Assembly: GCA_946480245.1 (NCBI GenBank)
Contig: CAMLIZ010000180.1
Span: 1 to 8,976, forward strand
Source: an uncultured Pseudomonadota bacterium
Lineage (GTDB): Bacteria; Pseudomonadota; Gammaproteobacteria; Burkholderiales; Burkholderiaceae
Reading direction: 5' to 3'
DNA length: 8,976 nt
Below are positions 1-5,428 of the stretch, piece by piece. A model generated the notes under the pieces. The model ran no database searches and was not told the origin of the DNA. It saw nothing but the letters and a program-made list of their open reading frames with translations. Every line of letters begins with the position of its first letter. Within the stretch, counting starts at the first letter, position 1. The translations under genes were made by a program, and so were the position numbers.

Positions 1-388
1 CGATCAGGCGCTCGAACCAGGCCAGCTTGTAGTCGAACTTGGGGCCGGGCTGCGGATTGCCGTTGGGCAGGTAGATCGAGGCCACCACCATGCCGTCGAC
101 CTCGGCCTCCAGGTAGCGGCTGTGGCTGTCGTCCGGGTCGCCCGGCAGGCCGCGCCGCCGCTCCTGCGGCTGCGCATCGCGCGCCAGCACGGCCACGCCG
201 TTGAAGCCCTTCTGCCCGTGCCACACCGCGCCATAGCCGGCGTCTCGCAGCGCATCGACCGGGAAGGTCTCGTCGGAGGTCTTGAGCTCCTGCAGGCAGG
301 CCGCGTCGGGCTGCGCTTCGGCCAGCCACTCCAGCAGGCGGGGCAGGCGGCTGTTGATGCCGTTGACGTTGAAGGTAGCGATCTTCAT
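1..388 (-). CDS. xth: Exodeoxyribonuclease III, 3' part cut off by window edge
   Basis: Only the first 129 codons are in the window, from the ATG at 388 leftward off the edge. The protein begins MKIATFNVNGINSRLPRLLE, the hallmark opening of the exonuclease III/AP endonuclease family. Visible landmarks are Asn7, the metal-ligand Glu34 in CLQELK, the GYGAVWHGQKGFNGVAVLAR segment (residues 51-70), and Tyr106 in SIYLPNG, matching the catalytic-site Tyr of the E. coli enzyme. The family acts in base excision repair in the cytoplasm: it cuts the backbone 5' of abasic sites and degrades DNA 3' to 5'. The C-terminal catalytic Asp/Asn and Asp-His motifs lie beyond the window. No clear Shine-Dalgarno precedes the ATG, but the family N-terminus fixes the start. 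It is divergent from the gene at 459. Confidence 0.96.
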   Translation of the reverse strand, partial: MKIATFNVNGINSRLPRLLEWLAEAQPDAACLQELKTSDETFPVDALRDAGYGAVWHGQKGFNGVAVLARDAQPQERRRGLPGDPDDSHSRYLEAEVDGMVVASIYLPNGNPQPGPKFDYKLAWFERLI

Positions 389-426
389 GGGGGCAGCGCG
401 CGGTGGGAGTGGAACGACATCGCAAC

Positions 427-432
427 ATCGTA
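427..432 (-). promoter_or_regulatory. Possible -10 element for xth
   Basis: Read on the minus strand, this is TACGAT, a fair match to TATAAT, 38 bases before the xth ATG. The -35 side is poor: a TTGTCA lies upstream but with only a 13-base spacer, too short for a standard sigma-70 promoter. Weak call made from sequence alone. Confidence 0.25.
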
Positions 433-446
433 GCCGCAGGCTGGCT

Positions 447-452
447 GACAAT
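447..452 (+). promoter_or_regulatory. Possible -10 element placing transcription start at the ATG of the 459 gene
   Basis: GACAAT resembles the -10 consensus and ends 6 bases before the ATG at 459, so transcription would begin at or next to the start codon. That would give a leaderless or nearly leaderless mRNA, consistent with the absence of a Shine-Dalgarno sequence. No good -35 hexamer is visible 16-18 bases upstream. Weak inference. Confidence 0.25.
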
Positions 453-458
453 GCGCCC

Positions 459-809
459 ATGTCGCCCCTGCTGGCCGCCGCCCTCGATGAAGCCCGCCTG
501 CTGGCCGCCGAACGCCGCTGGCAGCTGCCCGACGAGCCCACGCTCGCCGAGGCCGAGCGCCTGCTGGCCATCGCTGCCCGCAACTGGCGCGCACCGACCT
601 CGGTGCAGGCCGAACCCGACGGCGCGCTGATGCTCGAGTGGGACGCCGGCGCACGCGGCTGGCTGCAGCTGCGCGTGCGCGGCCAGGGCCAGCTGGCGCA
701 CAGCGCTGTGATCGAAGGCGACGACTACGAACAGACTGAAGCATTCGGCGAGCAGCTGCCCGACTGGGCCGACACGCTGCTGCGCCGCCTGCTGCTGGCC
801 GGCCACTGA
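459..809 (+). CDS. Small hypothetical protein (116 aa)
   Basis: I do not recognise a named family. The protein has an N-terminal half (residues 1-45) that looks alpha-helical and rich in Ala, Leu and Glu. A probable beta-rich segment follows (about 50-86: DGALMLEWDAGARGWLQLRV and onward), then an acidic stretch (EGDDYEQTEAFGEQLPDWAD) and a helical end (RRLLLAGH). There is no signal peptide, membrane segment or cysteine, so it is probably a soluble cytoplasmic protein. I chose the ATG at 459 because the frame upstream (open to 282) reads antisense through xth and does not look like protein. There is no obvious Shine-Dalgarno. The DoxX-family gene follows 28 bases downstream on the same strand, so the two may share a transcript. 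Coding is supported by frame length and composition; function is unknown. Confidence 0.7.
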   Translation: MSPLLAAALDEARLLAAERRWQLPDEPTLAEAERLLAIAARNWRAPTSVQAEPDGALMLEWDAGARGWLQLRVRGQGQLAHSAVIEGDDYEQTEAFGEQLPDWADTLLRRLLLAGH

Positions 810-837
810 CTCCCCCAACCCAAGAAAGGCAATCCCG

Positions 838-1242
838 ATGGGCAACTCGAACGAATGGGCCAAGCTGCTGCTGCGTGTCACGCTGGGCGTGCTGATCCTG
901 CTGCACGGCATCGCCAAGCTGCAGCACGGCGTGGGCTTCGTGATCGGGTCGGTGCACAAGGCCGGCCTGCCCGAGCCGGTGGCCTACCTGGTGTACGTGG
1001 GCGAGGTGATCGCTCCGCTGCTGCTGATCGCCGGCGTGTGGACGCGCGCGGCGGCGCTGGTGGTGGTGGTGAACATGGTGTTCGCGGTGTACCTGGTGCA
1101 CACCGGCCAGCTGTGGACCCTGTCGCAGACCGGCGGCTGGGCGCTGGAGCTGCAGGGCATGTACCTGGTGGTCGCGCTGGCCGTGGCCCTGCTGGGCGCC
1201 GGGCGCATCAGCCTGGGCGGTGCAGGCGGGCGCTGGAACTAG
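838..1242 (+). CDS. DoxX family membrane protein
   Basis: This 134-residue protein has four predicted membrane segments at roughly residues 8-25, 46-67, 70-87 and 105-120. It carries features typical of the DoxX family: a first helix followed by LLHGIAKLQHG (about 21-31), the GLPEPVAYLVYVGEVIAPLL stretch (43-62), then GVWTRAAAL (66-74). DoxX-family proteins are small inner-membrane proteins. Some are linked to thiosulfate or quinone-dependent oxidation or to oxidative stress, but the role of most members, including this one, is unassigned. The start is supported by an AAGAAAGG Shine-Dalgarno at 822-829, eight bases before the ATG. It lies 28 bases after the 459 gene and probably shares its transcript. 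Its stop is 3 bases from the stop of convergent crcB. Confidence 0.88.
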   Translation: MGNSNEWAKLLLRVTLGVLILLHGIAKLQHGVGFVIGSVHKAGLPEPVAYLVYVGEVIAPLLLIAGVWTRAAALVVVVNMVFAVYLVHTGQLWTLSQTGGWALELQGMYLVVALAVALLGAGRISLGGAGGRWN

Positions 1243-1245
1243 CGA

Positions 1246-1635
1246 TCAGCCGCGCACGAACAGCGCGTGGCCCAGCCAGAGGCCGGCGCCGGTGAGCAGC
1301 AGCGACCCGGCCAGGTGCACCGCGGCGGTGAGCAACGCATAGCCGGGCTCACCGCGCTGCAGCAGCGACACCACCTCGAACGAGAAGGTCGAGAACGTGG
1401 TGAGCCCGCCGAGGAAGCCGGTGATCACCAGCAGGCGCCACTCGGGCGGCAAGGTGTTGTTGTGCAGGAAGAACGCGCCGGCCAGCCCGATCAGCAGGCC
1501 GCCGCCCAGGTTGGCGGCCAGCGTGCCCAGCGGCAGCCACCACACAATGGCATTGAGCCATATGCCGAGCGCCCAGCGCAGCACCGCGCCAAGCCCGGCG
1601 CCCGTGAATACCGCAACGAAAAGTGAAGGGCTCAT
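1246..1635 (-). CDS. crcB: Fluoride-specific ion channel CrcB/Fluc
   Basis: The 129-residue length is normal for the family, with four hydrophobic segments (about 3-24, 33-56, 67-92, 98-123). Diagnostic motifs are an N-terminal [10 protein letters not shown] with Arg20, [14 protein letters not shown] with the conserved Asn42, and [15 protein letters not shown] (73-87). The last contains the Thr/Ser region associated with the central Na+ site and Phe81 and Phe84 of the fluoride-coordinating phenylalanine box. The family works as a dual-topology homodimer in the inner membrane that lets fluoride leave the cytoplasm, giving fluoride resistance. The frame is open upstream to 1749, but the ATG at 1635 matches the usual N-terminus; the longer form would overlap the divergent lipoprotein gene. 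No cognate riboswitch is visible and the leader appears very short. Confidence 0.95.
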   Translation of the reverse strand: MSPSLFVAVFTGAGLGAVLRWALGIWLNAIVWWLPLGTLAANLGGGLLIGLAGAFFLHNNTLPPEWRLLVITGFLGGLTTFSTFSFEVVSLLQRGEPGYALLTAAVHLAGSLLLTGAGLWLGHALFVRG

Positions 1636-1648
1636 CGTGTGGCGGGCG

Positions 1649-1654
1649 AGTATA
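1649..1654 (-). promoter_or_regulatory. Possible -10 element for crcB
   Basis: On the minus strand this reads TATACT, five of six matches to TATAAT, ending 13 bases before the crcB ATG at 1635. Transcription would start near 1642, leaving a leader of only about 7 bases. No recognisable -35 hexamer lies 15-18 bases upstream, so an activator or a weak promoter is possible. Moderate to weak call. Confidence 0.35.
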
Positions 1655-1691
1655 TCGGGGGGCTTGCTTGCAGAATGTTCGCTCATTGCCC

Positions 1692-1697
1692 GGGAGG
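1692..1697 (+). promoter_or_regulatory. Ribosome binding site fixing the lipoprotein start
   Basis: GGGAGG lies 5 bases before the ATG at 1703. It singles out this ATG among several upstream in-frame starts in a frame open from 1397, and it agrees with the lipoprotein signal peptide that begins here. Confidence 0.75.
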
Positions 1698-1702
1698 CAC
1701 TC

Positions 1703-2512
1703 ATGAGGAGATCCACTCGAAGCGGCCTGCTGGCCTGCGCCTGGCTCACGGTCGCGCTCGCCGGCTGCGGGGGCGGCGGCAGCGGAGGCTACAGCTCGAG
1801 CACGCCCCCGCCACCCGCACCCGCGCCGGCGCCTTCCGCACCGACGAGCGCCGAGGGCGTGTACCAGGGCACGCTGTCCGGCTCGGCCAGTTCCGCCTTC
1901 CAGATGCTCGTGCTGGAGACGGGCGAGTACTGGCTGCTGTACGGCAGCATCACGAACAACGCGTTCGTGGGGGCAGGGTTCGTGCGCGGCACCGGCAGCA
2001 CGAGCGCGGCCCCCACCGGAGTGGCGTTCATCTCCAGCGATGCGCTCGACTTCGCGACGACGCCGCCGGTGGCAGGGTCGCTCTCCGCGGTGTACAACGG
2101 CACGAGCCTCGACGGCACCCTGAGCGGGTCGGGCGGAGCGGTCACCTTCAACGGCGCACTGCTGACCACCGGCAACTACAGCTACGCAGGTGCTCCCTCG
2201 CTGAGCGACCTCGCCGGCACCTGGCAACTCAACAACAACAGCCTGGCGATGCAGGTAGACGCCTCCGGCGCCTTCACGGTCACTCAGGGCGGCTGCACGG
2301 TCAACGGCAGCTTCGTGCCACGGCCCAGCGGCAAGAACGTGTTCGACGTGACCATGACCATCGGCGCGGCGCCCTGCAGCGACCCGGGCGGCGCGCGCAC
2401 CGGCATCGCCATCACCTACCCCACGGGCGGCGGCCAGCAGCAACTGATCGTGCTGAGCACCGACACCGCCAACCCACCCACCACCGGCTCGGCCTGGGCG
2501 GGCACGCACTGA
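1703..2512 (+). CDS. Putative lipoprotein of unknown function
   Basis: The 269-residue protein starts with a classic lipoprotein signal: positively charged MRRSTR, a hydrophobic core, and lipobox LAGC with Cys22 as the lipidation site. A Gly-rich run and a Pro/Ala linker (about 23-50) follow. The mature part (51-269) is rich in Gly, Ser, Thr and short alternating hydrophobic stretches, suggesting an all-beta fold. Two similar-looking parts can be made out: one from GVYQGTLSG (52-60) and one from [20 protein letters not shown] (172-191) ending in GCTVNGSF. Cys198 and Cys225 could form a disulfide. The residues after Cys22 are Gly, not Asp, so outer-membrane sorting is expected by the +2 rule. 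It is divergent from crcB (67-base gap) and converges on the HD-GYP gene. I recognise no enzymatic motif. The N-terminus and lipidation are well supported; function is unknown. Confidence 0.88.
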   Translation: MRRSTRSGLLACAWLTVALAGCGGGGSGGYSSSTPPPPAPAPAPSAPTSAEGVYQGTLSGSASSAFQMLVLETGEYWLLYGSITNNAFVGAGFVRGTGSTSAAPTGVAFISSDALDFATTPPVAGSLSAVYNGTSLDGTLSGSGGAVTFNGALLTTGNYSYAGAPSLSDLAGTWQLNNNSLAMQVDASGAFTVTQGGCTVNGSFVPRPSGKNVFDVTMTIGAAPCSDPGGARTGIAITYPTGGGQQQLIVLSTDTANPPTTGSAWAGTH

Positions 2513-2516
2513 CGCG

Positions 2517-2538
2517 GCCGGCGCATCAAGCCGCCGGC
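2517..2538. terminator. Stem-loop between convergent lipoprotein and HD-GYP genes
   Basis: GCCGGCG (2517-2523) and CGCCGGC (2532-2538) form a perfect 7-base stem with an 8-base loop. It sits immediately after the lipoprotein stop and overlaps the last codons of the HD-GYP gene. There is no T-run on either strand, so it is not a textbook intrinsic terminator. It may still shield 3' ends or aid termination of both convergent transcripts. Short inverted repeats also arise by chance in DNA this GC-rich. Confidence 0.3.
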
Positions 2539-3899
2539 GCCACCACCGCCTTCAAGGCCTCGAAGCACAGCGGGTCGAGCGCGGTGCCCACGGTGCCGGC
2601 CATCATCTCCAGCGTGCGCGGCACCGGCACCGCCGCGCGGTACGGCCGGTCGGCGGAGATCGCATCGAAGATGTCCGCCGTGGTGATGATGCGCGTCTCC
2701 AGCGCGATCTCGTCGGCCTGCAGGCCGCGCGGATAGCCCTTGCCGTCCAGCCGCTCGTGGTGGGCGCCGGCCACCCGCGCCAGCTCCTCGAAGGCCGCGA
2801 TGCGCGACAGGATCTGCTCGGTGTACGCCGCATGCGCGCGCACGGCCGCCCATTCGTCGGCATCCAGCTGGGCCGGCTTGTCCAGCACGGCGTTGCTCAC
2901 GCCGAGCTTGCCCACGTCGTGCAGCAGCGCGCCGCGTCGCAGCCAGCGGCGGCGCGCCGGTGGCAGGCCCAGCACGCCGGCAATGCCCTCCACATAGCCC
3001 GCCACCCGCGCGCTGTGGCCGCTGGTGTACGGGCTCTTCGCATCCACCACCTGGCCGAAGGCCGCGGCGATGTCGTCCAGGTAGTCGTCGTCCAGCGCCA
3101 CGCTGAACTGGCCGGGCTCCAGCGCCTGCACGGCCTGGTCGATCGCCGGCGAGCGCAGCGTGGTCCAGAAGCTGTCGTGCCGCGCCACGCGCTGCAGTGC
3201 GCGCACCAGCGCGGGGTCGAACCATTGCCCGGCACGCCGGCGCGCCTCGGCCAGCGCAGCCTCGGGGCCGTCGGCGGTGTGGAAGACGTCCACCACCTGT
3301 GCCAGCAGTGCGATGCGCGCGTTCAGCGGAATCGCCTCGCCGGCCAGCCGCTCGGGCTTGCCCTGCCCGTTCCAGTGCTCGTCGAGGCTGTGGATGCCAT
3401 GCGCCACCGCATCCGGAAAGCGCAGCTGGCGCGCGATGTCGGAGCCCCGGGTGCAGCGTGTCTGGATCATCTCCTGCGCGATCTGCGGTCCGTTGCGCAG
3501 GATGTTCATCGTGGCGCGCAGCCGCTCGCGCAGCCCGGCGTGCATGCCGGTGTGCGTGAACACGAAGCGCAGCACCTGCGGCAGGCTGTCGCCCACCTGT
3601 TTGAAGTCGTGCTTGAAATGCAGGTCGTCGGCCAGGTAGAGCTCGCAGATGCGCGCCGCGTTGCTGCTGCAGCCCAGGTCCTTCAGCAGCAGCGTGTAGT
3701 ACAGCGCCCATTGCGCGCGCTCGTCGAGGCCGATCTCGGCGCCGATGTGCATGCCGATCCAGCAGCAGCGCACGCAGTGGCCCTTCGGTTGGCCTTCGGT
3801 GATGTCCAGCGCATGGCTGAGCGCGGCCATCAGCTGCGACAGCCGCAGCGCATCAAGAGAGCTGGGCGGGGCAGAGCTGTGCAGGGCGAGGCGGTCCAT
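2526..3899 (-). CDS. Tandem HD / HD-GYP phosphohydrolase (probable c-di-GMP phosphodiesterase)
   Basis: From the ATG at 3899 the protein has 457 residues and two HD-type domains. The C-terminal one (about 280-455) is a complete HD-GYP domain: His295 in SGHSARVAGY, His327-Asp328 and Lys331 in LLHDVGKLGV, His356, His380-His381-Glu382 and GKGYP in HHERLDGKGYP, and Asp409 in ITTADIFDAISADRPYR. Such domains bind a metal centre and hydrolyse cyclic-di-GMP in the cytoplasm. The N-terminal half (about 25-210) is a diverged copy: His41 is kept in GHCVRCCWIG, but the HD pair is Lys73-Asp74 in LLLKDLGCSSNAAR, and the GYP motif is EHWNGQGKP (174-182). It is therefore probably regulatory or binds a different ligand. 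No membrane segment, response-receiver or PAS domain is seen. An alternative GTG start at 3929 abuts the YihY stop and adds 10 residues. Neither start has a strong Shine-Dalgarno. It is the last gene of the minus-strand cluster. Confidence 0.92.
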   Translation of the reverse strand: MDRLALHSSAPPSSLDALRLSQLMAALSHALDITEGQPKGHCVRCCWIGMHIGAEIGLDERAQWALYYTLLLKDLGCSSNAARICELYLADDLHFKHDFKQVGDSLPQVLRFVFTHTGMHAGLRERLRATMNILRNGPQIAQEMIQTRCTRGSDIARQLRFPDAVAHGIHSLDEHWNGQGKPERLAGEAIPLNARIALLAQVVDVFHTADGPEAALAEARRRAGQWFDPALVRALQRVARHDSFWTTLRSPAIDQAVQALEPGQFSVALDDDYLDDIAAAFGQVVDAKSPYTSGHSARVAGYVEGIAGVLGLPPARRRWLRRGALLHDVGKLGVSNAVLDKPAQLDADEWAAVRAHAAYTEQILSRIAAFEELARVAGAHHERLDGKGYPRGLQADEIALETRIITTADIFDAISADRPYRAAVPVPRTLEMMAGTVGTALDPLCFEALKAVVAPAA

Positions 3900-3929
3900 C
3901 ACGGCGCTATCGGCCGCGCGGCGCCGCAC

Positions 3930-4889
3930 TTAAGCGGTGTCGTGCCGCAGGCGCTCGTCGCGTGTGCGTTCGGGCGCGGCGCGCTGCACGCGCTCGCGCA
4001 CCGTCGGGTCGTCGCGGCGCTGGCCTTCGTAGCGCTCGCCCTTGAGCTTGCCCTGGCCCGCGTGATGCTCCACCAGCGCGTTGATCTCCGAGCCGAGCAG
4101 GATCACCAGGCCGGTGATGTACAGCCACAGCATCAGCACGATCACCGCGCCGATGCTGCCGTAGGTGGCGTCGTAGTTGCCGAAGTTCTGCACGTACCAC
4201 GAGAAGCCGAGCGAGGCCGCCACCAGCAGCGCGCAGCCGAGCGCGCTGCCGGGGGTGATGTACTTGAACTCCTGCTTCACGTCGGGCCCCAGGTAGTACA
4301 CGAGCGCGAAGCCGAGCAGCACGCCCGCCACCACGATCACCCAGCGCAGCACCGCGAAGAACAGCAGCAGCGCGATGCTGGAGCCGAAGTGCGTGGCGAT
4401 CCACTGCTGGATCACGCCGCCCAGCACGATCAGCGAGAAGCCGCCCAGCATCAGCAGCGCGAACAGCACGCTCAAGGCCAGCGCCAGCGCGCGCGCCTTG
4501 AAGAAGTTGCGCGCGTCCTTCACGTCGTAGGTGATGTCCAGCTGCTGCATCACCGCGTACATGCCGCTGGACATGACCCACAGCGTGGCGATGATGCCGA
4601 ACGACAGCAACCCGCCGCGCTGCTCGCCCGTGACCTGCTTGACCACGTCGGCGAACATGCTCGCGGCGTCGGCCGGCATCGCCTGCCTCAGCAGGTCCAT
4701 GATGGCCTGGTCCAGGTGCGGCACCGGCAGGTACGGGATCAGCGCCATCACGAAGATCATGGCCGGGAAGATGGCCAGCGTGAGGTAGTAGGCGAGCGCG
4801 GCCGCACCGTTGAAGATGTTGTCGTCGTTGATCTCGCGGTACAGCTCCTTGCCGAACTGCACCACGGACACCCCTTGCAGAAAGAACAT
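3930..4889 (-). CDS. YihY/virulence factor BrkB family membrane protein
   Basis: The 319-residue protein has six predicted membrane helices (roughly 31-55, 93-113, 133-158, 173-200, 213-236, 246-267). Family signatures are the N-terminal DDNIFNGAAALAYYLTLAIF (22-41), LWVMSSGMYAVMQQLDITYD (103-122), a YNA-like TPGSALG segment (212-218), and YGSIGAVIVLMLWLY (243-257) followed by GSEIN (266-270). A charged, hydrophilic tail of about 45 residues rich in Arg, Glu and Asp faces the cytoplasm and looks variable. Members were once called ribonuclease BN in error. BrkB of Bordetella was linked to serum resistance, but the molecular function of the family is unsettled. The start has a GAGG Shine-Dalgarno (4895-4898 on this strand), 5 bases before the ATG. 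It lies 58 bases after the TerB-like gene and ends next to the HD-GYP gene, so co-transcription is likely. Confidence 0.93.
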   Translation of the reverse strand: MFFLQGVSVVQFGKELYREINDDNIFNGAAALAYYLTLAIFPAMIFVMALIPYLPVPHLDQAIMDLLRQAMPADAASMFADVVKQVTGEQRGGLLSFGIIATLWVMSSGMYAVMQQLDITYDVKDARNFFKARALALALSVLFALLMLGGFSLIVLGGVIQQWIATHFGSSIALLLFFAVLRWVIVVAGVLLGFALVYYLGPDVKQEFKYITPGSALGCALLVAASLGFSWYVQNFGNYDATYGSIGAVIVLMLWLYITGLVILLGSEINALVEHHAGQGKLKGERYEGQRRDDPTVRERVQRAAPERTRDERLRHDTA

Positions 4890-4947
4890 CGCTACCTCGC
4901 CGCGGCACTCCTGGTCTGCCGATCGCGGGCAAGGGGCGTTCCCAGCG

Positions 4948-5406
4948 TCAGGCGGGCGGCTGGGCGCGCATCTTGGCGTGCACGTAGGCGCCGTGCGGGA
5001 TGTACAGCAGGTCGGCCACCCGGCGCATCACGTGGTTCTCGTGCGCGCTCAATCGGCCGTCGGCATAGGCCACGCGCCACATGTGCTCGATCACCTGCAG
5101 CTTCTGCTCCATCGTGAAGCCCTCGTTGACGCGCGAGGTGAAGGCGTAGAAATCGACCGCCTCGGCCGACGCGCGCTCGGCCAGCTCCAGCAGGCGCCGG
5201 GTTTCGTCGTCGGCCAGCGCGAAGTGCTCGTGCAGCGCGGCGATGACGGCGCGCCGCTCGTCGTCGCCCAGCGTGGCGTCGGCGCGCATCACCTCCACCA
5301 GCAGCACGGCGGTGGCCAGCTGCAGCGCATGCTGCGCGTCGGCGTGCGCCTGCCCGGGCGGCGGCGGCAGCACCGCATTGAACAGGTCCTTCAGGGTATG
5401 AAGCAT
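4948..5406 (-). CDS. TerB-like family protein
   Basis: This is a 152-residue soluble, helical protein with the two acidic motifs typical of TerB domains. The first is LLVEVMRADATLGDDERRAV (35-54); the second is WRVAYADGRLSAHENHVMRR (110-129), ending in VADLLYIP. The family forms an all-helical fold in which conserved Asp/Glu residues may bind metal. TerB itself belongs to tellurite and phage resistance loci, but single TerB-like genes such as this one are common, and no terA, terC, terD or terZ is near. A tellurite role should therefore not be assumed. It starts 22 bases after the FUSC stop and precedes YihY by 58 bases, all on the minus strand, which suggests one transcript. The start has no strong Shine-Dalgarno and may rely on translational coupling. 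Confidence 0.9.
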   Translation of the reverse strand: MLHTLKDLFNAVLPPPPGQAHADAQHALQLATAVLLVEVMRADATLGDDERRAVIAALHEHFALADDETRRLLELAERASAEAVDFYAFTSRVNEGFTMEQKLQVIEHMWRVAYADGRLSAHENHVMRRVADLLYIPHGAYVHAKMRAQPPA

Positions 5407-5428
5407 GGCGGCAAGGGTAGCAAGACCC

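Noticed and set aside
1636..1749. Longer crcB start giving 38 extra N-terminal residues.
   Set aside because: The extra part is hydrophilic, overlaps the start of the divergent lipoprotein gene, and is absent from the usual family length of about 125 residues.
2757..5117. A 786-codon plus-strand open frame opposite the HD-GYP, YihY and TerB-like genes.
   Set aside because: It crosses three well-supported genes on the other strand, including their junctions. Its composition (Arg, His, Gln, Val, Ala rich, low complexity) is typical of GC-driven shadow frames.
4948..5406. A tellurite-resistance or phage-defence (ter) locus.
   Set aside because: Only a single TerB-like gene is present. No terA, terC, terD, terE, terZ or typical associated genes occur in the window, so a defence or tellurite system is not supported.
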